Source: Paludibacter sp. | GTDB lineage: Bacteria > Bacteroidota > Bacteroidia > Bacteroidales > Paludibacteraceae | NCBI GenBank assembly: GCA_031292575.1 | Contig: JARLGX010000036.1 | Coordinates: forward strand, 1 to 47,038 | Direction: 5' to 3' | DNA length: 47,038 nucleotides | In this document: positions 34,649 to 44,440 of the stretch, one piece after another | Layout of the letters: every line of letters starts with the position of its first letter | How positions within the stretch are numbered: the first letter of the stretch is position 1 | Program-made: the position numbers and the translations under genes | The notes under the pieces: generated by a model | What the model saw: only the letters and a program-made list of their open reading frames with translations | What the model was told of the DNA's origin: nothing | Database searches by the model: none

Positions 34649-36208
34649 ATGGAAAATCAAGAAAAGGTAAAAAACCTCATCGATTTACGCGTTCAAGCCA
34701 AATTAGGCGGGGGTGCTAAAAGGATTGCTTCACAGCATGCTAAAGGAAAGTTTACAGCCCGTGAACGCCTCGAAATGCTATTGGATGAAGGAAGTTTTGA
34801 AGAATTAGACATGTTTGTAACTCATCGTTGTACCAATTTTGGATTGGAAAACGAAAAATATCTGGGAGATGGCGTAATAATAGGTCATGGAACAGTTGAC
34901 GGACGAACAGTATATGTATTTGCACAAGACTTTACAGTTTTCGGAGGTTCGTTGTCTGAAACAATGGCACTCAAAATTTGTAAGGTTATGGATATGGCTA
35001 TGAAAATGGGTTGTCCAATAATTGGTATCAACGATTCGGGTGGTGCTCGTATTCAGGAAGGTGTTACTTCACTTGCCGGTTATGCAGAAATATTTGAACG
35101 TAATATTCTGGCTTCAGGAGTTGTTCCTCAAATTTCAGCCATTTTTGGTCCATGTGCCGGTGGAGCTGTTTACTCTCCTGCCCTCACCGACTTTGTAGTT
35201 ATGACCAAAGAAAACAGTTATATGTTTGTAACCGGACCAAAGGTTGTAAAATCGGTAACCGGCGAAGATATTTCAACTGAAGATTTGGGTGGAGCTGATG
35301 TTCACTCTCGTAAATCAGGAGTTTCGCATTTTAAAGCTGAAAACGAAGAGGAAGGAATGTTGTTAATTCGCAAATTGCTTTCTTATTTACCTCAAAATAA
35401 TTTGGAAGAACCGCCTTTGTTTGAAAATACTGATCCTATCATTCGGTTAGATGATAAATTGAACTCCATTGTACCGGATAATCCGAATATGCCTTATGAT
35501 ATGAAGGATGTTATTCACGGTATTGTTGATAATGACGAATTTCTCGAAATTCACCAGCATTATGCCCGAAACATTATTGTAGGCTTTGCCCGTTTTAATG
35601 GGGCTCCAACCGGAATAGTTGCTAATCAACCTAATTTTCTTGCAGGTGTGCTCGACTGCGATGCTTCACGCAAAGCAGCCCGTTTTGTTCGTTTCTGTGA
35701 TGCATTCAACATTCCAGTACTAACTCTTGTTGATGTTCCAGGGTTCTTGCCTGGTTCCGGTCAAGAATATGCTGGAATTATTACCCATGGTGCTAAGTTA
35801 ATGTTTGCCTATGGTGAAGCAACTGTACCAAAAGTAACAGTAACAATTCGTAAATCGTATGGTGGTGCTCATGATGTAATGAGTTGTAAACAATTGCGAG
35901 GTGATTTCAACTATGCATGGCCAACAGCGGAAATTGCTGTAATGGGTGCTGCTGGAGCTATTGAAGTATTGGAAGGACGCTCAATTGCTGCAATCACAGA
36001 TCCAGAAGCAAAAGCTGCATTCATTAGTGAAAAAGTAAACGAATACAAAGATAAATTTGCGAATCCTTATCAGGCAGCAGCATTTGGTTATATCGACGAT
36101 ATTATTGAACCACGTAATACCCGTTTCCGTGTTATCCGTGCTTTTCAGGCTTTGGAAACCAAAAAAGTGGTTAATCCTCCAAAGAAACATTGTAACATAC
36201 CTTTATAA
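34649..36208 (+). CDS. mmdA: Methylmalonyl-CoA decarboxylase / propionyl-CoA carboxylase carboxyltransferase subunit
   Basis: A 519-residue carboxyltransferase of the MmdA/PccB type, normal length. It starts with a region rich in [23 protein letters not shown]. It has the two crotonase-like halves: [19 protein letters not shown] and [20 protein letters not shown] in the first, and [24 protein letters not shown] and [19 protein letters not shown] in the second. It transfers a carboxyl group between biotin and an acyl-CoA. With the epimerase upstream, a biotin carrier downstream and no beta membrane subunit in the operon, either decarboxylation of methylmalonyl-CoA or carboxylation of propionyl-CoA is possible. 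Confidence 0.94.
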   Translation: MENQEKVKNLIDLRVQAKLGGGAKRIASQHAKGKFTARERLEMLLDEGSFEELDMFVTHRCTNFGLENEKYLGDGVIIGHGTVDGRTVYVFAQDFTVFGGSLSETMALKICKVMDMAMKMGCPIIGINDSGGARIQEGVTSLAGYAEIFERNILASGVVPQISAIFGPCAGGAVYSPALTDFVVMTKENSYMFVTGPKVVKSVTGEDISTEDLGGADVHSRKSGVSHFKAENEEEGMLLIRKLLSYLPQNNLEEPPLFENTDPIIRLDDKLNSIVPDNPNMPYDMKDVIHGIVDNDEFLEIHQHYARNIIVGFARFNGAPTGIVANQPNFLAGVLDCDASRKAARFVRFCDAFNIPVLTLVDVPGFLPGSGQEYAGIITHGAKLMFAYGEATVPKVTVTIRKSYGGAHDVMSCKQLRGDFNYAWPTAEIAVMGAAGAIEVLEGRSIAAITDPEAKAAFISEKVNEYKDKFANPYQAAAFGYIDDIIEPRNTRFRVIRAFQALETKKVVNPPKKHCNIPL

Positions 36209-36217
36209 TTAAATTCT

Positions 36218-36445
36218 ATGAAGATATTTGAAAAACTTTTTGGAAAAATTACCAAGACAGCTTCAATTGGTAAAGCAACCGAAGAAATCCCTTCGGCCGA
36301 TGTAATTGCAATTGCAATGGCTCTACACTTGTTTTATGACGAGGTTCACGATAATGAAAGTAATGTTATTACAATTAAACGTATCGAAAGACGATATTCG
36401 CCGTGGAGTTCAAAAATTTATGGTATAAACAATAATATCAGATAA
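36218..36445 (+). CDS. Small OadG/gamma-like subunit without membrane anchor
   Basis: A 75-residue protein between mmdA and the biotin carrier gene, the position normally held by the gamma subunit of sodium-pumping decarboxylases. It has the C-terminal block of that family (DVIAIAMALHLFYDE ... YSPWSSKIYG). It lacks the N-terminal transmembrane helix of OadG; the first 25 residues (MKIFEKLFGKITKTASIGKATEE) are amphipathic and polar. It probably holds the carboxyltransferase and biotin carrier together in a soluble or peripheral complex. It lies 9 bases after mmdA and 7 bases before the next gene, so it is clearly cotranscribed. The identity is good; the anchor-less role is inference. Confidence 0.75.
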   Translation: MKIFEKLFGKITKTASIGKATEEIPSADVIAIAMALHLFYDEVHDNESNVITIKRIERRYSPWSSKIYGINNNIR

Positions 36446-36452
36446 CATAATT

Positions 36453-36899
36453 ATGAAGAAATTCAAATTTACAATAGATGGGGCTTCATATAGTGTGAAT
36501 GTCAAATCAGTAGAAGGCAATCAGGCCGAGATTGAAGTGAATGGCAAATCTTATGCAGTAGGATTGGAACAAGAAGTTAATACATTGAAAACACCGATTC
36601 TTGTCCGCAAAGATGTGCAATCTAAACCGGGCGAAAATGTTATTACTGCGAAAGCTGCACCGGCTCCCCCTTCAAACAAACCGAGCGCAAATACAATTAA
36701 AGCGCCACTTCCGGGAAGCATTATACGGTTAGTTGCCAAAGAAGGTGATACTGTTAAGGAAGGTGATCTGCTGTTGATAATGGAATCCATGAAAATGGAA
36801 AACAATATCTTATCAGAAAAAAATGGTGTTATTAAACGTATCAGAGTGTCAGCAGGTGAAGCTGTTATGCAGGATGATATTTTGATAGAACTGGAATAA
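36453..36899 (+). CDS. mmdC: Biotin carboxyl carrier subunit
   Basis: A 148-residue biotin carrier. The C-terminal domain carries IMESMKMEN with the biotinylated Lys114. A proline/alanine-rich hinge (AAPAPPSNKPSAN, about residues 68-80) precedes it, and an N-terminal beta-rich part (MKKFKFTIDGASYSVNVK) is typical of decarboxylase and acyl-CoA carboxylase carriers of Bacteroidetes. It shuttles carboxyl groups to or from the MmdA subunit. It is the last gene before a very strong terminator; the biotin carboxylase or beta subunit must be encoded elsewhere. Confidence 0.93.
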   Translation: MKKFKFTIDGASYSVNVKSVEGNQAEIEVNGKSYAVGLEQEVNTLKTPILVRKDVQSKPGENVITAKAAPAPPSNKPSANTIKAPLPGSIIRLVAKEGDTVKEGDLLLIMESMKMENNILSEKNGVIKRIRVSAGEAVMQDDILIELE

Positions 36900-36912
36900 T
36901 TTTAGAGATTAA

Positions 36913-36961
36913 TTGACACAAAAAAGCCTATCGAACAAATCGATAGGCTTTTTTGTGTCAA
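36913..36961. terminator. Very strong bidirectional terminator
   Basis: A perfect 21-bp stem (36913-36933 with 36941-36961) has a 7-base loop, AACAAAT, and a central AGCCTATCG/CGATAGGCT flanked by six A and six T. It separates the mmd operon from the convergent gene at 36982-37392. Confidence 0.9.
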
Positions 36962-36981
36962 TATTGTTGATTTTATTTTGC

Positions 36982-37392
36982 TTAAAGCAATAAAATCAAC
37001 AACAGGATAATAAGTAATCCGCCGCCTCCTAAAAATATTACACCACCATGACGATGCCTGCGACCTTCATCATTATCATAACGATTCTGATCTCTATCAC
37101 GTCGATCTTGTTGATTTTGAATCATGTGAACTTCTTTACGTAATTCTTTCTTTTCAGCAGGAGTTAATGAAGACATATCCATCGCTTTAATTTCTTCTAG
37201 TCTGACCGTTCCGGCATTTGCCTCAGCAGTTTCGGCATTAAGGACTTCCAATGCAGAATTTGCTTCGGTCGATCCTGATGTTTTAGCAATTGCATTTGTC
37301 GCAGCTGTTTTTTCATTCTCCGCTTTCGACAGTGTTGGTGTCAACAACATCAACATTGATGCTGACACTACAAAAAACATTAACTTTTTCAT
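36982..37392 (-). CDS. Exported small protein with C-terminal hydrophobic tail
   Basis: The likely start is the ATG ending at 37392, giving a signal-like N-terminus (MKKLMFFVVSASMLMLLTPTLSKA). The mature part (about 112 residues) is polar, with a helical region ending SLTPAEKKELRKEVHMIQN and a charged segment rich in Arg/Asp (QQDRRDRDQNRYDNDEGRR). It ends in a strongly hydrophobic tail (GGVIFLGGGGLLIILLLILLL). Proteins with this glycine-then-leucine C-terminal tail are common in Bacteroidetes and of unknown function. It stands alone between terminators. Confidence 0.7.
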   Translation of the reverse strand: MKKLMFFVVSASMLMLLTPTLSKAENEKTAATNAIAKTSGSTEANSALEVLNAETAEANAGTVRLEEIKAMDMSSLTPAEKKELRKEVHMIQNQQDRRDRDQNRYDNDEGRRHRHGGVIFLGGGGLLIILLLILLL

Positions 37393-37516
37393 TTTATACG
37401 TTTTATGTGTGAATATGTTTTCACATGGCAAAGGTCATATATTTTCACTTCCATGCTGTTACATAATTTTTTAAATTTGTTACAATATTCACATATATCA
37501 ACTTTTTATAAAAAAA

Positions 37517-37545
37517 CAGATGCCACAATTGAGTGACATCCGTTC
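37517..37545 (-). terminator. Terminator of the second efflux operon
   Basis: On the minus strand GATGTCAC and GTGGCATC pair with one mismatch (37519-37540), and TGTTTTTTT follows. It lies about 32 bases after the end of the TolC-like gene. Confidence 0.65.
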
Positions 37546-37571
37546 ATAAAAAAATAAAAATACATTTTCCC

Positions 37572-38897
37572 TTACAACCCCGATACAAGTTGCTTTAGTT
37601 TTGTTTCAGCTAATTTAAGGTTGTAACGGAAGTTAATGAGTCTGGTACTCGACAATGCAAAATCTTCCTGGGCAATGTGAACTTCGAGCGAAGTTGTTTG
37701 ACCGTGCTTGAGTCTATCAATGCTGATTTGCATATTTTCTTTAGCCAATTGGTTGTTATCAGTTTCGATGTTTAATAATTTCTGTTGGTTTTCAAAGTCA
37801 GTGAGTGTATTTAATAATTCGGTATTTACCTGCAATTTAATATTTTGCAGATTGTATTCGGCAGATTGTGCCTGAATTTTGGCTACGGTTTCTTTTCGCC
37901 GTGTTTCGCCGGCACTGTAAACCGGAATGGCAAGCGTCCCTCCTACTTGCGGTCCAATGGCACTACTACTTAACGTAGAACCGGCTGAATTGGTTGTTTG
38001 CGAAGCAAAGTATCCGGCTCTGAAGCTTAATGTAGGCAAATATGAACTCCGACTTTCTTTCAGGGCTAATTGTGCAATGTTAATTTGTTTTTGAAAATTT
38101 AGAATACTCGTATTTGACGAGTTGATTTTATTAAGCAAATCGGCTTTATCTGGAGCATAACCCAATGGAATAGAATCGACTGTATCATAAACTTCATCAG
38201 CTTTTTTGCCTAATAATTGATTTAGCGTTTTCAATGCGGCATCAATAACATACTGTTGGTTAATAAGATTTTCAGTGGTTACATTTAAGTCAATTTTAGC
38301 CTGAAGCAAATCTGATTTCAGCGCCGAACCAGCATTGAAACCGGCTTGCGATATAGTTACCCGGTCTTTATTGTAACTCAGTGATTCATTGATAGAATTC
38401 AATTGTTGCTTTTGCCTTACCACATCGTAATATGCAGCAATAACATTGAATAAAGTTTGCAACACCTGATCTTTAAATTGAATTTCCCCCAAAGCCTGAA
38501 TTTCGGCTAATTTATGTTTTGTAACAAACATCTTACCTCCATCAAACAAATTCCAGTTTAATTGTGCGCCGGCACTAAGTGTAGTACTTGTTAAATTAGA
38601 ATAGTTAGTAACTATGCTTGGTGGAGTTTTCGTTTCCGTATTACTCATTCCATAGCTTCCGGTGCCTGTAACGGCAACTGTTGGTAGCATTCCGGCATTT
38701 CCTGGAGTATTATTCACTTTGTCAATGCTTGCATTGTTTTTGGCTACTAGAATGTCAAAATTGTTTTTCAGGGCAATGCTGACTGCATCATCCAACGATA
38801 ATACTTTTTGCGCTTCGGCTACAGGAAATATCATTATTAAACAAAGGATAATAATAAATCTCACTTTTGAAGCTATATATATTTTTTTATTTTTCAT
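37572..38897 (-). CDS. TolC-like outer-membrane efflux protein
   Basis: A 441-residue outer-membrane factor with a signal peptide (cleavage after about residue 29, ending AEAQK). It has the two OEP repeats: LSLDDAVSIALKNNFDILVAKNN at the start and QLALKESRSSYLPTLSFRAGYF in the second half. It is non-lipidated, unlike the first operon's partner. Its start codon overlaps the end of the pump gene by 11 bases, showing tight translational coupling in a MarR-adaptor-pump-TolC operon. Confidence 0.9.
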   Translation of the reverse strand: MKNKKIYIASKVRFIIILCLIMIFPVAEAQKVLSLDDAVSIALKNNFDILVAKNNASIDKVNNTPGNAGMLPTVAVTGTGSYGMSNTETKTPPSIVTNYSNLTSTTLSAGAQLNWNLFDGGKMFVTKHKLAEIQALGEIQFKDQVLQTLFNVIAAYYDVVRQKQQLNSINESLSYNKDRVTISQAGFNAGSALKSDLLQAKIDLNVTTENLINQQYVIDAALKTLNQLLGKKADEVYDTVDSIPLGYAPDKADLLNKINSSNTSILNFQKQINIAQLALKESRSSYLPTLSFRAGYFASQTTNSAGSTLSSSAIGPQVGGTLAIPVYSAGETRRKETVAKIQAQSAEYNLQNIKLQVNTELLNTLTDFENQQKLLNIETDNNQLAKENMQISIDRLKHGQTTSLEVHIAQEDFALSSTRLINFRYNLKLAETKLKQLVSGL

Positions 38898-41800
38898 AAC
38901 TAATTACTTTGCTTTTGTTACTTGACATTACTATATAAGTAACCGGAATTACAAATAAAGTAAGCATTAAAGAGAAAAATAAACCACCTACAACAACAAT
39001 TCCCAACGGAATACGACTGGTAGAACCGGCTCCTAAGGCTAAAGCAATAGGCAAAGCTCCGAAGATAGTTGCCAACGATGTCATCAGGATTGGACGAAAA
39101 CGCGCTGAAGCAGCTTCGTATGCAGCCAGGCGTTTGTTCATTCCCAGTTTGCGTTTCTGATTTGCAAATTCAACAATCAAAATACCGTTTTTGGTTACAA
39201 TACCAATGAGCAGAATCATCCCAATTTCGGAGAAGATATTGAGTGTTTGACCAAAAATCCAGAGCGAAAGCATAGCTCCTGCAATGGCCATTGGCACAGT
39301 AAGCATGATGATAAACGGATCGCGGAAACTTTCGAACTGAGCGGCCAATATCAAATAAATAAGTAGTAAAGCCAATATCAAAGCAAATGAGATGTTTGAA
39401 TTGCTTTCGGCAAAATCTCTGGAAGGACCTGACAGAGCTGTATTGAATGTTGGATCGAGCAATTTGTTTCCAATTCGCTGCATTTCGGCAATACCTTCAC
39501 CCAATGTTTTTCCACTTGCCAAGTTGGCCGAAATAGTTGCCGATTTATAGCGGTTATAATGATACAATACCGGAGGATTACTGTTTTCTTTAATTGTTAC
39601 CAGGTTATCCAACTGTATCATATTACCATTATTGGCACGAACATACAATTCTGATATATCAGCCACTGTTTTACTTTCGGTAAGAGCTTCTTGTCCGATT
39701 ACATAATACTGCTTGTTATTATTCAGGTAGTAACCGTACCTACTTCCGCTGTAAGCTAAATCCATAGCATCCGATATGTCTTTTTCGTTTACGCCCAGAC
39801 TTGTAGCTTTCAATCGATTGACCACGATATTTACTTCAGGTTTATTGAATTTCAAATTTACATCCACATTGCTGAATACCGGACTATTTTGAGCTTCCTC
39901 CATAAATTTAGGCAATACATTCTCAATCTTAGAGAAGTCGAGGTTTTGTATAACAAACTGTACCGGTAACCCAAATGAGTTGGAAGTTGAAATAGTAGCT
40001 TCCTGACTGGCAATAACACGCGCTTCGGGAATACTATCGTAAGCTTTCGACAATCGTTTATAAATTTGATCCTGCGTTACTTTTCGTTCAGAAGCATCGG
40101 TAAGGAAAGTAACAACAAAGCCTGAATTAGCACTTGTACCACCGGTATATCGAGCCAGTGTATATTTAGCTTCAGGAATTTTGTCGTAACTCATTTTGGC
40201 AATTCTATTAATCAACTTTTGGGTTGTGGAAGATTCTGTACCTTCGGGCGCTGTTATAACTGTCCGAAAAAATCCATGATCCTCCAAAGGTGCCAACTCG
40301 GAATTCAATGTGCGCGAAATTGAAAAAATCAACACGATGCAAAAGCCTAAAATAGCGAAAGACAACCATTTATTCTGAATAAAAAATGTGAGTAATCGTC
40401 TGTATTTCTTTTCCATTCCCAAAAAGAAAGGTTCAGAAGCCACGTAAAATTTAGAGTGATGCGTACCTGTTCCACCCAAAAACACGTTTAATACCGGTGT
40501 TAGCGTTAATGATACGAAAGCTGAAATTAACACAGCACTTGCCACTACTATCCCAAACTCTCGGAATAGCCGTCCGGTGAAGCCCTGAAGGAATATAACC
40601 GGAATAAACACAATAGCCAGTGTAAGCGAAGTAGAAATAACTGCAAAGAAAATTTCGTTGGTACCTTCGAAAGCAGCCTGCCATTTATTCATTCCTTTTT
40701 CTATACGCTTGAAAATATTTTCGGTTACAACGATACCATCGTCAACCACCAAACCAGTAGCGAGCACAATTCCCAAAAGCGAGAGTACATTAATGGAAAA
40801 GCCGAAGAGGTACATGATAAAGAACGTACCAATAAGTGAAACCGGAATATCAATTAATGGCCGCAAAGCTATGATCCAGTTTCTGAAAAACAGGAATATA
40901 ATCATTACTACCAGAAAAATGGCGATAAGCAGTGTTTCCAACACATCCTTAACCGATTGGCGGACAAAAATGGATTTATCGCGGGCGATATTGAGTTCCA
41001 GACCTTTGGGCATATTTTTTTTAATCTGATCCAACCGTTTGTAAAACTCATCTGCAATTTGAATGTCATTAGCACCCGGCAATGGAATTAAAACCATAAC
41101 CACTCCTGTAGCACCATTAATTTTAGCACCGGCTTCTACATCCTGCGGTCCAAGAATTGCATCGCCAACATCGCTCATTCTGATAACCTGATTATTAGTT
41201 TGTTTGATAATCATATTATTAAAATCGGCTTCGGTTACTAATCTACCCGAAGTTTTAATGGTAAGCTCGGTGGCATTGCCACGTATTTTACCTCCGGGTA
41301 CATCAACATTTTCTTTTACCAGTGCAGCACTTATATCGGAAGCAGTAATACCGAAAGCAGCCATTTTAGCCGGATCGAACCAGAGTCGCATGGCAGGGCG
41401 TTGTTGACCGTAAATGGCAATGGAACTTACCCCCGGGATGGTTTGCAATTTTTCCTGCAATACATTTTCGGCATAATCGCTCAACTGCATGGCGTCCATG
41501 GTGGTACTCTGGGCAGTCAGATAAATAATCGGATCGCTATTGGCATCGGCTTTGGTTACAGTTGGCGGTGCATCAATATCTTGCGGCAGGTTTTTCATTG
41601 CCTGCGACACTTTATCGCGCACATCGTTGGCAGCTTTTTCCAAGTCGGCACCCAGATTAAACTCAACAGTAATGGTGCTCTGTCCGGTAGCCGATTGCGA
41701 AGAAATAGACTTCACACCTTCAATGCCGTTTATACTTTTTTCGAGCGGTTCAGTAATTTGCGATTCGATAATATCATCATTGGCACCGGTATAACTGGTC

Positions 41801-41943
41801 TGTACAGTTATAATGGGCGGATCGATGGCCGGATAAAGACGTACGCCCAGGAAATTAAACCCTACAGCACCCATCAGTATTATTATAAGACTGAATACGA
41901 TGGCACCTACCGGACGTTTTAAAGCAAGATCAGATAATGTCAT
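38887..41943 (-). CDS. RND multidrug efflux pump, HAE1-like
   Basis: A 1018-residue inner-membrane proton antiporter. It begins MTLSDLALKRPVGAIVFSLIIILMGAVGF with transmembrane helix 1. The proton-relay motif GLVVDDGIVVTENIFKRIE lies at about residues 400-418, with glycine after the two aspartates in place of the alanine seen in the first pump. The last helices carry ILLIGIVTKNGILIVEFANQKRK. Length is typical of the MdtB/MexF-like branch common in Bacteroidetes. The adaptor gene ends 2 bases upstream and the TolC-like gene overlaps its end. Confidence 0.93.
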   Translation of the reverse strand: MTLSDLALKRPVGAIVFSLIIILMGAVGFNFLGVRLYPAIDPPIITVQTSYTGANDDIIESQITEPLEKSINGIEGVKSISSQSATGQSTITVEFNLGADLEKAANDVRDKVSQAMKNLPQDIDAPPTVTKADANSDPIIYLTAQSTTMDAMQLSDYAENVLQEKLQTIPGVSSIAIYGQQRPAMRLWFDPAKMAAFGITASDISAALVKENVDVPGGKIRGNATELTIKTSGRLVTEADFNNMIIKQTNNQVIRMSDVGDAILGPQDVEAGAKINGATGVVMVLIPLPGANDIQIADEFYKRLDQIKKNMPKGLELNIARDKSIFVRQSVKDVLETLLIAIFLVVMIIFLFFRNWIIALRPLIDIPVSLIGTFFIMYLFGFSINVLSLLGIVLATGLVVDDGIVVTENIFKRIEKGMNKWQAAFEGTNEIFFAVISTSLTLAIVFIPVIFLQGFTGRLFREFGIVVASAVLISAFVSLTLTPVLNVFLGGTGTHHSKFYVASEPFFLGMEKKYRRLLTFFIQNKWLSFAILGFCIVLIFSISRTLNSELAPLEDHGFFRTVITAPEGTESSTTQKLINRIAKMSYDKIPEAKYTLARYTGGTSANSGFVVTFLTDASERKVTQDQIYKRLSKAYDSIPEARVIASQEATISTSNSFGLPVQFVIQNLDFSKIENVLPKFMEEAQNSPVFSNVDVNLKFNKPEVNIVVNRLKATSLGVNEKDISDAMDLAYSGSRYGYYLNNNKQYYVIGQEALTESKTVADISELYVRANNGNMIQLDNLVTIKENSNPPVLYHYNRYKSATISANLASGKTLGEGIAEMQRIGNKLLDPTFNTALSGPSRDFAESNSNISFALILALLLIYLILAAQFESFRDPFIIMLTVPMAIAGAMLSLWIFGQTLNIFSEIGMILLIGIVTKNGILIVEFANQKRKLGMNKRLAAYEAASARFRPILMTSLATIFGALPIALALGAGSTSRIPLGIVVVGGLFFSLMLTLFVIPVTYIVMSSNKSKVISYEK

Positions 41944-41945
41944 GG

Positions 41946-43010
41946 TTATTTGGTTACAGATGAATAGATTAACTTAGAACCTTCTTTAAGGAAAAGAATA
42001 CCTGACGTAATAACCGTGTCGCCCACCTGAATGCCTTGTGTTATTTCAATGCTCGATGCCTTTCGGATACCCGATATGACCGGAACAAAATGAGCTTTAC
42101 CATTGCGGGCAACAATAACTGCTTTATCGGTTTCGGACGGGATAATGGCTTGTGTAGGAATTACCAATGCATTTTTATTTTCGCTTAAACGTACAGTGAC
42201 ATTAGCAAACGAACCGGGCAATAAATCTTTTCCCTTACTGTTTACCAACGCTCTGACTTTGAGGTTTCGGGTACCTATATCAATGCCCTCTTCGGTAGCA
42301 ATTACAGAAGCATCGTATAGCTGGTTGGTATTGTTCATGCTGAATTTAATCTGCATTCCGGTTTTGATTACCGAACTGTACTTTTCGGGAACACTGAAAT
42401 CCAGTTTTATTTTGTTTTCGGTGCGGAGCGTTGCCAACAAGGTGGAAGGTGTGATGATAGCTCCCACGCTGACATACCGAAGACCTATAACACCATCGAA
42501 AGGTGCTCTCACTTCGGTTTTACGAATCAGTGTTTTTTCAACATCTATGTCGGCTTTTAATGAATTAACCTGCAAACCTGTTTGGTCGTAATCGTTTTGA
42601 CTGATTCCGTTTACTTTGAGCAATTCGGATTGACGATTAAATATTGCCTGTTGAATGGCAAGTTCGGATTGAAGTTTTTTGAGGGTTGCCTGTAGATCGT
42701 CGTCGAACAATTTTACCAGCAACGTACCCTTTTTTACGAATTTACCTTCAGGCAAATTAATGAAAACTATTCTTCCTGACACTTCGTTCATCAAGTTGAC
42801 TTCTTCGAAAGCCATTAGCGACCCTGAAACTGTAATTTCATTGATGAGTAACGATGGTTTAACAACGACAGCATCCACTTTTCGTTGAGTTTTGTTTTTT
42901 AAATTACGACTTCCCGATTTATCGGAAGATTTGGTAAAACCCAGTCTTAGAAAGAAAGCTACTAACAATAACATAACTATGGCAATCCATAGGGTCGATT
43001 TTTTTTTCAT
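41946..43010 (-). CDS. RND efflux periplasmic adaptor (membrane fusion protein)
   Basis: The likely start is the ATG ending at 43010 (MKKKSTLWIAIVMLLLVAFFLRLGF), about 354 residues; a longer frame to 43064 would add 18 polar residues before this signal/anchor. It has no lipobox, so it is probably anchored by its N-terminal helix. The family pattern is SGRIVFINLPEGKFVKKGTLLVKLFDDDL (lipoyl half 1), a helical hairpin, and VRAPFDGVIGLRYVSVGAIITPSTLLATL (half 2). A beta-barrel and membrane-proximal domain follow. It joins the pump to the TolC-like channel encoded downstream. Confidence 0.9.
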   Translation of the reverse strand: MKKKSTLWIAIVMLLLVAFFLRLGFTKSSDKSGSRNLKNKTQRKVDAVVVKPSLLINEITVSGSLMAFEEVNLMNEVSGRIVFINLPEGKFVKKGTLLVKLFDDDLQATLKKLQSELAIQQAIFNRQSELLKVNGISQNDYDQTGLQVNSLKADIDVEKTLIRKTEVRAPFDGVIGLRYVSVGAIITPSTLLATLRTENKIKLDFSVPEKYSSVIKTGMQIKFSMNNTNQLYDASVIATEEGIDIGTRNLKVRALVNSKGKDLLPGSFANVTVRLSENKNALVIPTQAIIPSETDKAVIVARNGKAHFVPVISGIRKASSIEITQGIQVGDTVITSGILFLKEGSKLIYSSVTK

Positions 43011-43260
43011 ACGATAATAATTGTTGTTCAAATGTTGCATGGAACTAGCATAACAGATTTTCATTTTTATTAGTGAATCTCCGTATTTATGCTCGTTTCA
43101 TAAGCGAGTATGTATAGAATTTAATTCTTTGTTTTTATTGTTCTATATTGTTAAACCTCTTTATACTTACTTTTTTGTACTGTTGCATTCTCCATGGGTC
43201 ATCCGCATATCCTTTCATGCGAATCAAAATATAATTGCTCCAACATTGTCCAATACGTAA

Positions 43261-43707
43261 TTATTTTCCATCTTCCAACAAGTTCATCTCAATAATTGTA
43301 AGCATACCATACAATTCCTCTATCTGACTTTCAGACAAAGAATTAAATGCCACATTACTTGCACTTGCAAGGGCATTATCTATATCGCCTAAAACCAGGT
43401 TTGCTTTTTCAGTAACAGCTAATTCGTATTTTCGTTTATCACAGGTACTCTGAATGCGTTCAACATAGCCATTTGATGACAGGTAATCGATGATACGGAC
43501 TACCTGTACTTTGTCGCAAAACAGCTTGTCGGCTAATTGTTGCTGTGTAATTCCATTTCCGGTGGCAATAAGCAATAATGGGTAAAATGAACGGTCAATA
43601 TCAAGATGTACCAAATTATCCTGTAGTTTGGTCTGGTACATCTTGGCAATTTTACTCATTTTTCGCCCGATAGGTTCTCGTGTCAACTTATAAGATGGAT
43701 TATTCAT
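43261..43707 (-). CDS. MarR-family transcriptional regulator
   Basis: A winged-helix regulator of about 148 residues starting MNNPSYKLTREPIGRKMSKIAKMYQ. The start at 43707 is chosen because the probable -7 element (43729-43736) puts transcription start near 43722; a longer frame to 43731 would begin before it. The DNA-binding part is NGITQQQLADKLFCDKVQVVRIIDYLSSNGYVERIQSTCDKRKYELAVTEK, the MarR helix-turn-helix and wing with the D-K-R motif. It is transcribed ahead of the adaptor-pump-TolC genes and likely represses or induces that operon in response to a drug-like ligand. Confidence 0.9.
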   Translation of the reverse strand: MNNPSYKLTREPIGRKMSKIAKMYQTKLQDNLVHLDIDRSFYPLLLIATGNGITQQQLADKLFCDKVQVVRIIDYLSSNGYVERIQSTCDKRKYELAVTEKANLVLGDIDNALASASNVAFNSLSESQIEELYGMLTIIEMNLLEDGK

Positions 43708-43728
43708 GCAATGGTTTAATTGGAGTTG

Positions 43729-43736
43729 CAAAATTA
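43729..43736 (-). promoter_or_regulatory. -7 element of the marR-efflux operon
   Basis: On the minus strand this reads TAATTTTG, with ACTATAAATATTTTC upstream. It sets the likely transcript start near 43722 and supports the marR start at 43707. Confidence 0.5.
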
Positions 43737-43890
43737 GTGAAAATATTTATAGTTATCATTGTTATCTATTATTTTAATTGAATTTTAATAATTGTAGAGT
43801 TTCACTAAACCACAAATGACACTAATTTTCACGAATAATAATTAGACATTACCTAATAGTGCATTTGATAGATCTTTGGTAAGTGCCTTG

Positions 43891-44294
43891 ATGCTTCATC
43901 TCAAATCGCTCAAACGAGCTGCTTTCCCCGAATTAGAAACAGAAAACACAATTTTGTTTGCAGTTCGTTTCGCCGCCATTTTAAAGGATATGTTCATGCT
44001 TCCTATTATTCGAAAGGACATAAGTTGACTGCATTTATCAACACCTTGAATGAGGATCAACCGATTGGTGATGCATTCAACGCCCTGTCACTCACACTCT
44101 ACTTCACGCATTTATCCCGTATATATCAGGAAATAGTAACATTGCAAGCTAACCGGCAGAAAACAAAAAGTAAAGAACCCCGAGGCAAAGATACCTTGCC
44201 GGCAAAAGAAAAACTGATAGGAGAACTGCGCACGTTTCTGAAAATAATCGAGTTCAGAGCCACCACCGACCTGCCGGAAAGTAGCGAACAGTAG
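43891..44294 (+). pseudogene. Frameshifted gene of unknown family
   Basis: From ATG 43891 one frame reads MLHLKSLKRAAFPELETENT and on to ILFAVRFAAILKDMFMLP, stopping at 44026. In the overlapping frame, YYSKGHKLTAFINTLNEDQ runs on from about 44004 to the stop at 44292-44294, ending IIEFRATTDLPESSEQ. Both parts look like real, well-mixed protein sequence, so a frameshift near 43993-44025 joins two halves of one gene. The family is not certain; a resemblance to DUF6261-like Bacteroidetes proteins is a faint impression only. A TTG at 44025 could start an 89-residue protein from the second part. Confidence 0.55.
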
Positions 44295-44440
44295 ATTAGT
44301 TCCGGGTAGATATTTAAATCCACTTCACAATTCCACCTCGGTGAGATCTCACTTGCCCAAAGGCATAACTTTTTTGCACACATTTTGCTACCAAAGGATT
44401 TGAGCAAATAAAAAGTCCCTTGGATCGATTAAATATTTAA

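Noticed and set aside
41401-41922. Long plus-strand frame inside the second RND pump gene
   Set aside because: It is a mirror frame of a clear full-length pump gene.
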